A stretch of 64,000 nt of DNA. Origin: Chrysomallon squamiferum (taxonomy: Eukaryota; Mollusca; Gastropoda; Neomphalida; Peltospiridae). The DNA lies in contig CM022678.1 of NCBI GenBank assembly GCA_012295275.1, positions 16,665,493 through 16,729,492 of the forward strand, in the 5' to 3' direction. The first letter of the stretch is position 1; every line of letters begins with the position of its first letter. Shown here one piece after another: positions 1 to 14,820 of this stretch. The notes under the pieces are model-generated. The model searched no databases. It saw only the letters and a program-made list of their open reading frames with translations, and was not told the DNA's origin. The translations under genes and the position numbers were made by a program.

Positions 1-81
1 ACATATTTCTTATCTGTCGCCCGCCGAGAAAGAAACAGAGATATGTACAAAGACAGACTGAGGAACAGAAACAGACCCTGA

Positions 82-288
82 CACGAACGTGAAATAAATA
101 AATAATAAAATATATGAAATAATAATAATATAAAAAAATAATAATAAATGGAAAAATCTTTTGCCCCCAAGACCTGTCAAGGGCAATTTACGCAGTTTGG
201 TCCGAAACGCACAGTCAGGATTTGAACTCCCAACGCTGCATGCCGTGACACACCACGCTCACCGCTCTGCCAAATCTCGACGACAAGA
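82..288 (-). repeat. tRNA-derived SINE, copy 1
   Basis: Read on the minus strand this has a Pol III A box (TGGCAGAGCGG) followed about 40 nt later by a B box (AGTTCAAATCC), then a short body and an ATT-rich tail. That is the layout of a tRNA-derived SINE. It does not fold into an obvious full cloverleaf and continues into a non-tRNA body, so it is not called a functional tRNA gene. Confidence 0.7.
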
Positions 289-795
289 TTGAATTCTAAT
301 TTAAGCTATACAACCCGCATTCAAACTGAACTGATTAAGCTGTATAGGTAAAATAAATTAAAATTACGAGCAAGAAGTATATTGTCTTGATACAGAAACC
401 TACACAGCGATATAAAATCTAAAAAGTAAGTAAATTTCAAAAGTGATATATAATTAAAGTTTTATTCTATATTTATAACGAAAGTGGGTCAGTTGAAACA
501 CGGGATTTCCCTACTTTACTTCTTCCTTTGTGTGAGTCGAATTCGCTTAGCATTCCGAGAAACACAAGTGTGACATGGATAGCTTATCCGACTGATTAAA
601 ATAAGACTCACACACGCACATACACACACACAGATACACACATACACACAAACATACATAATACACACACATACACACATGCACCATTCACAAACAATTT
701 GCAATGAATTGTTAATTCAAATAGGTATATAAATAACGATATATAGACACCCCCACAAACACATAACAATAAGAAAATAAATATGGCAGTCACCT

Positions 796-905
<110 letters not shown>

Positions 906-1644
906 ATTATAAAGCAGAGAAGGACTGAGAATTGAGAGTTAAGGAGAGAAAGAGAGATACATTTATAAAGCAGAAAAATAATGAGAATATGACAATGGAC
1001 AGGGAAAGTGAGAAAGAAAGATTGATGATAACAGTACATTTTGTTGTCATCATCACCTGGGAGATTTTCATTCATCACATTACTACATACACGGAATCGC
1101 TGATAACATTAATTATACATCGCTATCACTGAAACAACGGAAACACTTTTTTCATTAATACATTTGAACTGAAAAGCACACACAATAAAAAATAATATAA
1201 AATAGCAATAAAATAACATAAAATAGTGATAATAATAATAATTATAGTAGTAATAGTAATAAAAATAATAGTAACAAGAAGAAGAAGAAGATGATGATTA
1301 TTTTTCTAATATGCTATATAGTGTCATGCTGATTTTTTTTAATTATTATATTTTAATTAAATACATTATTCTTATTTTTTTATGTTTTTGGTTCCAGAAA
1401 TGTTCTAATATGTAAATAATTTTAAAAAAAATATTTTTAAATAATTTACAATAATAAAAGTCTTAATATATTTTGTTTTATGTAACATCCCATGCATGCA
1501 TCTATGTATGTACGCACGAATGAAAGTATGTATGTATGTCTGTATGTATACAAATAAACACAGTTTCTGTAAGTAGCTGAAAAATTCTCACTCTCACTGT
1601 ACGATGTGACACAATCAGTGACATAACACTATTCATTTTGTACT

Positions 1645-1740
1645 GACGTCCCTAAGGTTTGAAGTGACAAAGACTAGACGTCCCTAAGGTTTGAAGTGAC
1701 AAGGACTAGACGTCCCTAAGGTTTGAAGTGACAAGGACCA
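1645..1740. repeat. 32-bp motif, three tandem copies
   Basis: The motif beginning gacgtccctaaggtttgaag is repeated at 1645, 1677 and 1709. The same triplet lies at equivalent places in the next two satellite units. The diverged unit at about 8005 has only one copy. Confidence 0.85.
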
Positions 1741-2031
1741 GATGTTCATAAAGTAACTTGCAGATGGCTAAGATACTTTGACAAGACTTCTAGTGTTGTG
1801 ACAAGACAGAATCACGTACGTTGCATGTGACATATAAAAGTTATAACAGTTTAAACGACAGTCCATTATTCATTTCTCAGCATATAGTGACTGATTTGCT
1901 ATGGTTGAAGAAAATATCTCATCAGTATGATGTCTCTCTCGGTGTATGTACATATTTCTTATCTGTCGCCCGCCGAGAAAGAAACAGAGATATGTACAAA
2001 GACAGACTGAGGAACAGAAACAGACCCTGAC

Positions 2032-2240
2032 ACACGAACGTGAAATAAATAAATAATAAAATATATGAAATAATAATAATATAAAAAATAATAATAAATG
2101 GAAAAATCTTTTGCCCCCAAGACCTGTCAAGGGCAATTTACGCAGTTTGGTCCGAAACGCACAGTCAGGATTTGAACTCCCAACGCTGCATGCCGTGACA
2201 CACCACGCTCACCGCTCTGCCAAATCTCGACGACAAGATT
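2032..2240 (-). repeat. tRNA-derived SINE, copy 2
   Basis: Same minus-strand A-box and B-box arrangement and AT-rich tail as the copy at 82-288, carried as part of the second satellite unit. Confidence 0.7.
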
Positions 2241-2744
2241 GAATTCTAATTTAAGCTATACAACCCGCATTCAAACTGAACTGATTAAGCTGTATAGGTA
2301 AAATAAATTAAAATTACGAGCAAGAAGTATATTGTCTTGATACAGAAACCTACACAGCGATATAAAATCTAAAAAGTAAGTAAATTTCAAAAGTGATATA
2401 TAATTAAAGTTTTATTCTATATTTATAACGAAAGTGGGTCAGTTGAAACACGGGATTTCCCTACTTTTACTTCTTCCTTTGTGTGAGTCGAATTCGCTTA
2501 GCATTCCGAGAAACACAAGTGTGACATGGATAGCTTATCCGACTGATTAAAATAAGACTCACACACGCACATACACACACACAGATACACACATACACAC
2601 AAACATACATAATACACACACATACACATGCACCATTCACAAACAATTTGCAATGAATTGTTAATTCAAATAGGTATATAAATAACGATATATAGACACC
2701 CCCACAAACACATAACAATAAGAAAATAAATATGGCAGTCACCT

Positions 2745-2860
<116 letters not shown>

Positions 2861-3600
2861 ATTATAAAAGCAGAGAAGGACTGAGAATTGAGAGTTAAGG
2901 AGAGAAAAGAGAGATACATTTATAAAGCAGAAAAAAAATAATGAGAATATGACAATGGACAGGGAAAGTGAGAAAGAAAGATTGATGATAACAGTACATT
3001 TTGTTGTCATCATCACCTGGGAGATTTTCATTCATCACATTACTACATACACGGAATCGCTGATAACATTAATTATACATCGCTATCACTGAAACAACGG
3101 AAACACTTTTTCATTAATACATTTGAACTGAAAAGCACACACAATAAAATAATATAAAATAGCAATAAAATAACATAAAATAGTGATAATAATAATAATT
3201 ATAGTAGTAATAGTAATAAAAAAATAATAGTAACAAGAAGAAGAAGAAGATGATGATTATTTTTCTAATATGCTATATAGTGTCATGCTGATTTTTTTAA
3301 TTATTATATTTTAATTAAATACATTATTCTTATTTTTATGTTTTGGTTCCAGAAATGTTCTAATATGTAAATAATTTTAAAAAAATATTTTTAAATAATT
3401 TACAATAATAAAAAAGTCTTAATATATTTTGTTTTATGTAACATCCCATGCATGCATCTATGTATGTACGCACGAATGAAAGTATGTATGTATGTCTGTA
3501 TGTATACAAATAAACACAGTTTCTGTAAGTAGCTGAAAAATTCTCACTCTCACTGTACGATGTGACACAATCAGTGACATAACACTATTCATTTTGTACT

Positions 3601-3696
3601 GACGTCCCTAAGGTTTGAAGTGACAAAGACTAGACGTCCCTAAGGTTTGAAGTGACAAGGACTAGACGTCCCTAAGGTTTGAAGTGACAAGGACCA
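3601..3696. repeat. 32-bp motif triplet, second unit
   Basis: Three tandem copies of the gacgtccctaaggtttgaag motif at 32-bp spacing. Confidence 0.85.
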
Positions 3697-3987
3697 GATG
3701 TTCATAAAGTAACTTGCAGATGGCTAAGATACTTTGACAAGACTTCTAGTGTTGTGACAAGACAGAATCACGTACGTTGCATGTGACATATAAAAGTTAT
3801 AACAGTTTAAACGACAGTCCATTATTCATTTCTCAGCATATAGTGACTGATTTGCTATGGTTGAAGAAAATATCTCATCAGTATGATGTCTCTATCGGTG
3901 TATGTATATATTTCTTATCTGTCGCCCGCCGAGAAAGAAACAGAGATATGTACAAAGACAGACTGAGGAACAGAAACAGACCCTGAC

Positions 3988-4190
3988 ACGAACGTGAAAT
4001 AAATAAATAATAAAATATATGAAATAATAATAATATAAAAAAATAATAATAAATGGAAAAATCTTTTGCCCCAAGACCTGTCAAGGGCAATTTACGCAGT
4101 TTGGTCCGAAACGCACAGTCAGGATTTGAACTCCCAACGCTGCATGCCGTGACACACCACGCTCACCGCTCTGCCAAATCTCGACGACAA
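3988..4190 (-). repeat. tRNA-derived SINE, copy 3
   Basis: Minus-strand SINE head within the third satellite unit, with the same internal promoter boxes as copy 1. Confidence 0.7.
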
Positions 4191-4698
4191 GATTGAATTC
4201 TAATTTAAGCTATACAACCCGCATTCAAACTGAACTGATTAAGCTGTATAGGTAAAATAAATTAAAATTACGAGCAAGAAGTATATTGTCTTGATACAGA
4301 AACCTACACAGCGATATAAAATCTAAAAAAGTAAGTAAATTTCAAAAGTGATATATAATTAAAGTTTTATTCTATATTTATAACGAAAGTGGGTCAGTTG
4401 AAACACGGGATTTCCCTACTTTACTTCTTCCTTTGTGTGAGTCGAATTCGCTTAGCATTCCGAGAAACACAAGTGTGACATGGATAGCTTATCCGACTGA
4501 TTAAAATAAGACTCACACACGCACATACACACACACAGATACACACATACACACAAACATACATAATACACACACATACACATGCACCATTCACAAACAA
4601 TTTGCAATGAATTGTTAATTCAAATAGGTATATAAATAACGATATATAGACACCCCCACAAACACATAACAATAAGAAAATAAATATGGCAGTCACCT

Positions 4699-4772
<74 letters not shown>

Positions 4773-5506
4773 ATTATAAAGCAGAGAAGGACTGAGAATT
4801 GAGAGTTAAGGAGAGAAAGAGAGATACATTTATAAAGCAGAAAAAATAATGAGAATATGACAATGGACAGGGAAAGTGAGAAAGAAAGATTGATGATAAC
4901 AGTACATTTTGTTGTCATCATCACCTGGGAGATTTTCATTCATCACATTACTACATACACGGAATCGCTGATAACATTAATTATACATCGCTATCACTGA
5001 AACAACGGAAACACTTTTTCATTAATACATTTGAACTGAAAAGCACACACAATAAAATAATATAAAATAGCAATAAAATAACATAAAATAGTGATAATAA
5101 TAATAATTATAGTAGTAATAGTAATAAAAATAATAGTAACAAGAAGAAGAAGAAGATGATGATTATTTTTCTAATATGCTATATAGTGTCATGCTGATTT
5201 TTTTAATTATTATATTTTAATTAAATACATTATTCTTATTTTTATGTTTTTGGTTCCAGAAATGTTCTAATATGTAAATAATTTTAAAAAAAATATTTTT
5301 AAATAATTTACAATAATAAAAGTCTTAATATATTTTGTTTTATGTAACATCCCATGCATGCATCTATGTATGTACGCACGAATGAAAGTATGTATGTATG
5401 TCTGTATGTATACAAATAAACACAGTTTCTGTAAGTAGCTGAAAAATTCTCACTCTCACTGTACGATGTGACACAATCAGTGACATAACACTATTCATTT
5501 TGTACT

Positions 5507-5602
5507 GACGTCCCTAAGGTTTGAAGTGACAAAGACTAGACGTCCCTAAGGTTTGAAGTGACAAGGACTAGACGTCCCTAAGGTTTGAAGTGACAAGGAC
5601 CA
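5507..5602. repeat. 32-bp motif triplet, third unit
   Basis: Three tandem copies of the same 32-bp motif, in the third satellite unit. Confidence 0.85.
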
Positions 5603-5893
5603 GATGTTCATAAAGTAACTTGCAGATGGCTAAGATACTTTGACAAGACTTCTAGTGTTGTGACAAGACAGAATCACGTACGTTGCATGTGACATATAAA
5701 AGTTATAACAGTTTAAACGACAGTCCATTATTCATTTCTCAGCACATAGTGACTGATTTGCTATGGTTGAAGAAAATATCTCATCAGTATGATGTCTCTA
5801 TCGGTGTATGTATATATTTCTTATCTGTCGCCCGCCGAGAAAGAAACAGAGATATGTACAAAGACAGACTGAGGAACAGAAACAGACCCTGAC

Positions 5894-6098
5894 ACGAACG
5901 TGAAATAAATAAATAATAAAATATATGAAATAATAATAATATAAAAAAATAATAATAAATGGAAAAATCTTTTGCCCCCAAGACCTGTCAAGGGCAATTT
6001 ACGCAGTTTGGTCCGAAACGCACAGTCAGGATTTGAACTCCCAACGCTGCATGCCGTGACACACCACGCTCACCGCTCTGCCAAATCTCGACGACAAG
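5894..6098 (-). repeat. tRNA-derived SINE, copy 4
   Basis: Minus-strand SINE in the partial fourth satellite unit, with the same A and B boxes. Confidence 0.7.
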
Positions 6099-6607
6099 AT
6101 TGAATTCTAATTTAAGCTATACAACCCGCATTCAAACTGAACTGATTAAGCTGTATAGGTAAAATAAATTAAAATTACGAGCAAGAAGTATATTGTCTTG
6201 ATACAGAAACCTACACAGCGATATAAAATCTAAAAAGTAAGTAAATTTCAAAAGTGATATATAATTAAAGTTTTATTCTATATTTATAACGAAAGTGGGT
6301 CAGTTGAAACACGGGATTTCCCTACTTTACTTCTTCCTTTGTGTGAGTCGAATTCGCTTAGCATTCCGAGAAACACAAGTGTGACATGGATAGCTTATCC
6401 GACTGATTAAAATAAGACTCACACACGCACATACACACACACAGATACACACATACACACAAACATACATAATACACACACATACACATGCACCATTCAC
6501 AAACAATTTGCAATGAATTGTTAATTCAAATAGGTATATAAATAACGATATATAGACACCCCCACAAACACATAACAACAATAAGAAAATAAATATGGCA
6601 GTCACCT

Positions 6608-6676
<69 letters not shown>

Positions 6677-6678
<2 letters not shown>

Positions 6679-6822
6679 ATAATAACAATGATAGTACATA
6701 CAACAACAACAACAATGTACTGACTGTGGTCTCGTGTTTACACAGATTTACAATAAACAATACTACTACTATTACCATCACATCTTCTACTGCTACTGCC
6801 GCTGCTGCTGCTCCTCCTCCTC

Positions 6823-6890
<68 letters not shown>
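6677..6890. repeat. compound AAC/ACT/AAT simple repeats
   Basis: Trinucleotide runs (AAC, ACT, CTC, AAT) follow directly after the fourth (AG)n tract and interrupt the satellite unit. No gene is seen; open frames here are low-complexity. Confidence 0.8.
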
Positions 6891-7688
<798 letters not shown>

Positions 7689-8889
7689 GATCGTTATAAA
7701 GCAGAGAAGGACTGAGAATTGAGAGTTAAGGAGAGAAAGAGAGATACATTTATAAAGCATAGAAATAATGACAATGTGTCAATGGACAGGGAAAGTGAGA
7801 AAGAAAGATTGATGATAACAGTAAATTTTGTTCTCATCATCTCCTGGGATATTTTCATTCATCACATTATCACATACACGTAATCGCTGATAACTTTAAT
7901 TATACATAGCTATCACTGAAACAACGGAAACACTTTTTCATTAATACATTTGAACTGAAAAGCACTCACAATTAAATAATATTAAACCCTATTGATTTTG
8001 TACTGGCGTCCCTAAGGTTTGAAGTCACAAGGTCTAAATGTCCATAAAATAACTTGCAGATGGCTAAGAGACTTTGACAAGACTTCTAGTGTTGTGACAA
8101 GACAGAATCACGTACGTTGCATGTGACATATAAAAGTTATAACAGTTTAAACGACAGTCCATTATACATTTCTCAGCATAGAGTGACTGATTTGCTATGG
8201 CTGAAGAAAATATCTCATCAGTATGCTGTCTGTCTCGGTGTATATATATATATATTTGTTATACCGAGAAAGAAATTCAGATATGTACAAAGACAGACTG
8301 AGGATCAGAAAGAGACAGCAACAGAAAGGTGAAATAAATAAATGAAATATATATTAAATAATAATAAAAAATAAATAAATATATAAATTAAAATAATAAA
8401 CATAAAAGAAATAAAAAGTTGGGGTTGAAATGTTGCCCCCAATACCATATTACGTAGTTTGTAACGACCGCACAGTCAGGATTTGACTCCCCACAGTACG
8501 AGCCGTGACTCACCACGCTCACCGCTCTGCCAAATCTCGACGACAACGATAAGTTCTAATTTAAGCTATACAACCCGCATTCAAACTCAACTGATTAAAC
8601 TATATACGTAAAATGATTTAAAATTGCAGGCAAAAAATATATTGTCTTGATATAGAAACCTACACACACATACAAAAAGTAAAAAGTTAATAAATTTCAA
8701 AGTTAATTATAAAAATGTTATTCTATGTTTATAATTAAAATGCGTCAGTGGAAAGAGGGGATTTCCCTTTTTTACTTGTTTCGTTTGTGTGAGTCGAATT
8801 AGCTGAACATTCCGAGAAACACCTCAAGTGTGACATGGATAGTTTATACGATTGATTAAAATAAGACACACACTCATACACACACACAC

Positions 8890-8923
<34 letters not shown>

Positions 8924-8935
8924 ACACACAGAGAG
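7689..8935. repeat. diverged last copy of the 1.9 kb satellite unit
   Basis: Sequence collinear with the satellite resumes after the AG-rich block but with many substitutions and indels. It carries a single copy of the 32-bp motif at about 8005 and ends in (CA)n at about 8876-8932. Its divergence against the near-identity of the other units suggests it is an older edge copy that escaped homogenisation. Confidence 0.75.
8327..8548 (-). repeat. tRNA-derived SINE, copy 5 (diverged)
   Basis: Equivalent in position to the other SINE copies but more mutated. The A box on the minus strand is still readable (ggcagagcgg) and the B box is partly altered. Confidence 0.55.
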
Positions 8936-9440
8936 AGAGGTAGCACGAAGTTTCACAGACGAGCTGTTACTGGGTTGGATGGCGCGGAAGAGGATAGATC
9001 CAGTGACCCCAGAGACGAATTTAAAAATGTTTAGGGTAAATAAAACATGTTGGACAGTACTACTCTTCTTTCTGCTGTAGCTATTACTATTGCTACTACG
9101 ACTACGACTACTACGAATATCACACAACAATAACGTATCAATAGGGGTGTACTTTCTAAAACGTTTCCTATCATTATAATAATCACATACTACTACTACT
9201 GTTACTACTATTACTACTATTAGTACTAATACTGCTACTACTACAACTAAAATCAATGCTGCAACAATAATGATGTACTGACACGTTTTAAGTTACTAAA
9301 CGTTTATTATTACTTACCATATTCTATTCCTACTATTAGTACTAGTACATTTATTATTGTCTTTGTATGTGTATATATATTTTTGTGTGTATGTATATGT
9401 GTTTATAGGTGTATATATTTTGGTGGATATATGTATCGTC
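8936..9440. other. no gene seen; simple repeats
   Basis: Contains ACT/ACG trinucleotide runs (about 9070-9250) and a TG-rich tract. Nothing protein-coding is recognised. It lies between the satellite block and the first segment homologous to the RPTP gene flanks. Confidence 0.5.
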
Positions 9441-10452
9441 ATTCGTGTGTGTGTGTGTGTGTGTTTGTGCACGCATAATGTTTGAGATTCCTTCAGCAGA
9501 GAACAGTCCAGTGGAATACGTCCTTTCTGAGCATATAACACATACAATTAATATAGCAGAAACACATGGTACCCAGACATTGTACTGATAAGAGAAATCT
9601 TAATATACAGAGACAGATATACATGTTTTATTTTACTTCACTTTAATTTAATTTATATTGATTTCATTTCCATTTATTTCATTTCATTTTAATTCGATTA
9701 TTTAAATTCATTCAATTTGTCTTCATTTATTTATTTTACTTTTGTTTTGTTTTATTGCATTTTACTTTATACTATTTTATTTTCTACTATTTTATTTTAT
9801 TTTTTCTTTATTTTATTTTTTATTTTGTTTAATTAAATTTATTTTAATCTTATTTCAAATCAGTTTATTTCACTTTATTTTAATAAGGAAAAACAATTAT
9901 TAAAACAACAAAAAAAAACCCAATAACATTCCAAAATAACTTAAATGGGATTTGTACATTTCTGTTATATACAAATATAAATGAATGTTAAGTCGGTTGC
10001 ATTATTTACTGTTAATGTGTTTTATACATTGGCAGCTGATTTAAACACTCACATTTGTGTTGACTGTTTGAGTTGTTAAAGGAAAAGTTAAAACCTGTAA
10101 CATTTAAAACGGCGTGTTTTACTTCCTTTCATCCATCAAAGTGATATTCTTTTCACTTTTGTATCACTTTTGCAAATTAATGCGAAATAGAAAAACAAAT
10201 AAAATAAAATATATAAATAAATAAATAAATAAATAGGAAACTATTAAATATTTTGTTCCTCCCTTGCTATGTCCGTGTAGGCCTATACGTACATACATAC
10301 ATGTACGTATATATTTATGTATCTATGTATACATGTGTGTATGTATCTATACATGTAGGTATGAATCTGTGCGTGTACATTCGTAACTACATTCAAAGGG
10401 AAGTATTTCCAGTGTAGTATGATCTCTATTCTAAATATAGTCATGCGTGAGT
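9441..10452 (+). other. RPTP cluster flank paralogous to the other upstream regions
   Basis: Phrases such as 'gcagagaacagtccagt' and 'cttaatatacagagacag' match the flank at 21400-21540 and 55860-56010. The stretch around 10030-10150 matches 56560-56650 and 57360-57460. This marks the left border of the duplicated gene cluster. No exon is seen. Confidence 0.6.
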
Positions 10453-10752
10453 GTAAACTACGAGAAAACGTTTATTTTTATTCGATGACCTACAAGGAAA
10501 CAGAAACTGCAAGTAGGACAGAAACTGCAAGTAGGACAGAAACTGCTATGAACAAAAGCACATTCTAGTATTCTTGGAAAAAAATAGGTTTTTTTTTTAT
10601 TCTTTCTTTTACTTACGTGTAAAGTATCAAAAGTATTAAGATAGTGTTTCCCGTATAGAAGAACAGATACTGGAAATCGAATAACGTTTTCGCTCACGAA
10701 TTTACAAGAACATTGAGATAAACGATTCACGTGGACGGGAGTTTAATTAAAA
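10453..10752 (+). promoter_or_regulatory. putative promoter/5'UTR module of gene A
   Basis: About 300 bases ahead of the signal-peptide exon are conserved with the upstream regions of the other exon-1 copies. They include 'ctaaatatag', 'gaagaacagatactgg' and a segment ending just before the ATG. Conservation in every copy and position directly upstream of the start suggest promoter plus 5'UTR. The transcription start is not identifiable. Confidence 0.4.
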
Positions 10753-12603
10753 ATGTCCCCGATGACAATTCTACTCTTTGTTTTATCGCAGACAGGTAAG
10801 TGTTTTTGAATTGTTTAAATATGTATTTGAATCTGTGTGCAGCATTTGCGTGTCAGGTTTGTATGTGCGTACTCGCGCGTGTTTTTGTGTGTTTAGTTTT
10901 CTAGAATCTCTTAAATGTTTAGGCCACATTAAATAACTTTATTGGGCTTTTTTCGTGTTAAAAATAATCTGACAATTTAATGAGAGGACAGGAAAATATA
11001 GGATTCAGAAAATTAAACTGTAAATTTAGTAGTTAAGTATAAGTGAATTAAATATAATTCTACATCGCACACAATTTATAATATTAATATATGTATCCAT
11101 CTATTTATCCAGCTACCTATCTATATAAATGTATGATGTTTCAAATTCAGTGTACGCCGAAATATACGTACATCTGATGATGACAAAAACAAACAATTCT
11201 ATGCTCATCAGAGACTTTGGTATACAAATACATATAGCCGTAGAATTTATTTCTAGTGATTTCTGTTCCTACGTTAAATAATTTGTCTTTATTATTTTTC
11301 TTCTTATAACAAAATTTTGTGTATTTGTAAATATACTGCATATATAATATTCTCCAAAGTGACTGTATTAATAGTCCATCATACTCTATTGAAAAAACCT
11401 TCATAACGTTTCTCTCCCTATTTCCAAGTAACAGACTTTTTTTCATAAATACATTTTTTTTTCGTTACAAAGATTAATATTTTATATCGAGTAAAACACA
11501 GTGAAATTGAAACTTAAAGCAGCTACACGTCCAAACACTCTGAGACCTATGTCAGCAGAGCGTGTTTTTTGCCGAACCACGTGATATGTCTTGGCCATGG
11601 AAGCCGGTGTACCAGCCTCAAAACATTTAGGCCACGTAAAATAAATTATCAATTTTTTAGTGTTAAAAATAACCGGGAACCCTAATGAGAAAACTGTGAC
11701 AAGAAAACATAATATTAAAATAATTAAACTGTAAACTTGGTAGTGTACCAGTCTCAAAAAATTGCCACGCATCCAAGTAGAATTTAAAGCATACAATAAT
11801 AATAATTAGTTGATTAATGCAAAATGTATATTCGTTAATTACAATGAACGTTGCGTTAAGCATAGTGATGCGCGATTCGTTAGTTAACAACTTAATGACA
11901 AGAAATTGTGTAGTATTTGAAGAAGTCAGTTATGGAGATCAATTCAAGTTGTTTTTTTTTGTGCACATTCAATAATAATTTCGATTTTATTATCCATATA
12001 ATCTGTAAACGTGGTCATTTGTACAATAATCCTTTCTAAATCCTACTTGAATGTGAAACAGTATATCATTTCAAGATACAAATTTAATCTATTGTTTAAG
12101 AAAGTAGTAAAAATAAAGGTAATAGGTTCATAATTTCCCCCTCCCCCGCCAATCTAATTTTAATTAACAACAGTGAGCACAGTTTAAAAATATGTAGGCG
12201 ATGTCTTTATACCGGTATCCATGACCTCTTCTCGAGTAAAGGAAATATTTTCCGGCCTGACACGACTTCTATTCTAAATATAGACATATGTCATTGTACA
12301 GATATGAGAAAAAAAAAACATGTTTATTTTTAAATACGATCTGTTCCCCGTAAGTTACAAAAAAACTGAAGCTATAGATAGGGGCCGAAGAAAGCATAAA
12401 CGATATTCGTTCTAGTACTTTTTGGATAAGTTTAAGTTGTAGGTGATATATTTTTTTTATTTTTTCGTTTAAACTATTTAACATTTTAAGATAGTGTGTT
12501 ACGTATAGTAGAGCAGATACTGCAACTCCAATAACTTTCTCGCTCACGAATTTACAACTACACTGAGATATCCGATTCATGCGGACTGAAGTCGAATTTA
12601 AAA

Positions 12604-12630
12604 ATGTCCTCGGCAATTTCTGTATTCTAG
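12604..12630 (+). pseudogene. relic of a second signal-peptide exon (gene A)
   Basis: A second copy of the promoter/exon-1 module ends in ATGTCCTCGGCAATTTCTG, but a TAG follows after eight codons and no GT donor is present. It is a dead duplicate of the exon at 10753. Confidence 0.65.
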
Positions 12631-14039
12631 TGGTGTAATTTTTTTTGTTTTATTATCGTGTGAGTGTGCGAGCGCTCGTGTTTGTGTCTATGAGTGTACT
12701 CGCCTGCTTGTGTTTCTTTCTGATATAGAAACATTTAATGTATAGGCCATATAAAATAAATTATTTGTATTGAGTTAAAAATAACCTGGCACCTTAATTA
12801 GAAAAGTGGGAGATGGAAATATAATATCCAGATAATTAGACTGTAAACTTGGTAGTTATTTTTATAAATAAATGACATATAATTCTACATCCCACACAAT
12901 TTATAACATAGAAAAATACAATATTGCACATGTAGACTCTGCTCCGAAAAATACGTACATCTGATTATCAAACACAGCTGTCGCCTAATCGGGATGTTTG
13001 GTATAAAAATACTTGGAGCCGTAGAATTTATTTCCCGTTCTTAGTGTTCCTAAATTAAATTACTTAGAAATTTTATTCAGAATCTTACTTTTTATGTAAT
13101 TAATTACCTTTTTGTTATACTTTTTTGTTTTAGTAAAGTTTCTTCACTATTTCATTAGACTCTTTCCATTAATATGTCATTGGAAAACTGAATATTCGAT
13201 ATATAGTAAAACATAGCGAAATTGAAGCTTTAAGCAACCACAAAGTTACACACATGTAGGAGCCTCTAAACACTCATTTACCTCCAAACATTCTTCCAAG
13301 TTATGTGGGTCTATATGTTTAAATATAATTTTTAGCATGCAATAATAAATTTAATTAGTTTAAGCAAAATTTATTTTTGTTAATTACAATCAAGGTCATG
13401 TTAAACATAATAATTTGGGATTCGTTAACTGTCAACTTCATGAAACTAATTTGTATGGTAAGTGAATCAGTTATGGAGATCAAAGGACATTTTTGATCAA
13501 AAGCAATAAGTAGTTTAAAAATATCTGGAGCAGTGACGCCATGACGTACAGGACGCATCCTTTTGCTCTAAACGAGAGGTCGTTAACTTTTGCACTAGAG
13601 TCCATCAGTAGGCGTTTGATCTGACTACTGTGGACGCTTTGCCTTTAGTGGTAGATCGCAGAGGCCCTAAGCTATGTAAAGCCCATTTATTTCTTCTTCT
13701 TCTAATGTATATGCCTCTCAACTATTTAACAGAAATGTTAAAAAACACAGGAATTGTAAAGGATCATGTCATCAGGTTTCAGGACGATGTCTTCATGGCT
13801 GTGTTTCAGGTTACCATGGTATCTACTGCAACAAATCATGCCCCGCTAACTGTCTGGGAAGTGCATGCCATCAAAACAACAGAACGTGTGTAGACGGATG
13901 TGTAACGTCGTTCTATGGACCGACGTGCTCAAATCGATGCAGTGACAACTGCACTGTATGTGATGCTAATGGGATCTGTATTTTGTCTTCAAATGATAGT
14001 CATTACGAATGTAAGTATTCAGCACTTTACACGTACAGA

Positions 14040-14055
14040 CACACACAAAGATATA

Positions 14056-14105
<50 letters not shown>

Positions 14106-14560
14106 TACACACACACAAAGATACATTCATATACACACACACACACACACACACACATACATTATACATACATACACGAGAAAAAGTGAATAAATATAAG
14201 AAAAAATAAATAAATGATAAAATTTCTGCTGATGACAGGTTTCTTCTCATTTTGTCTTTGTTATTGATTTGTTAGTTATTGCGTTTATTCTGTTTTCTTT
14301 TTCTGATTAGTTAACTATTGTGATAACAATGTTCTGAGTTTTTATCTATTGTGCAACTATACTGGTATTAGTTAATTATTTTGATAACAACTTTCTAATA
14401 GCTTAACTATTGCGTATTAGCATTCAGGGTAGATAACTCTTGCGATAGCAACTTTATGATTGGTTAACTATTATGATACGTATTTTCTGATTGGTTAACT
14501 ATTGTGATAGCTATTACCTGATTGGTGTGATATCTATTTTCTGAAAGGTTCGCTATATGC
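14040..14560. repeat. intron 3 microsatellites and ~30-bp minisatellite (gene A)
   Basis: (TA)n and (CA)n at 14060-14165 are followed by imperfect repeats of 'ctgattggttaactattgtgata' at about 14300-14550. Related repeats lie in the same intron of genes C (48480-48700) and D (63230-63345). Confidence 0.7.
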
Positions 14561-14749
14561 GTGGTAGTCTAGTACTATTTTGTTTTTTGTCGTTGTTTTT
14601 CTTTTCTCCAGTGAATTTCTCCGTGAATGTCGTTTGGTTGACATCTGTGTATGGAATGATAGCTTTATCGACTTTGTTGTCGATTTATCTAGCGGTGTGT
14701 TTTATCCTGAGGTATTATTTTATTTACTTATATCTATCTTTTTTTCTAA

Positions 14750-14751
<2 letters not shown>

Positions 14752-14820
<69 letters not shown>
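14752..14820. repeat. (ATT)n microsatellite
   Basis: Pure ATT run in intron 4 of gene A. Confidence 0.95.

Noticed and set aside
1821-2030. A 69-codon open frame repeated in each satellite unit (also 3777, 5683, 8117)
   Set aside because: Its conservation follows from the near-identity of the whole unit. In the diverged copy the C-terminal third changes frame, there are no protein motifs and it is not placed after any promoter.
2150-2231. tRNA gene on the minus strand in the satellite units
   Set aside because: A and B boxes are present but no full acceptor stem or anticodon arm is seen and the sequence continues into a SINE body and tail.
13966-14250. Open frames in CA/TA/TG tracts such as 13966-14250, 27009-27326 and 54342-54592
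   Set aside because: Low-complexity repeats with no homologous frame in the paralogs.
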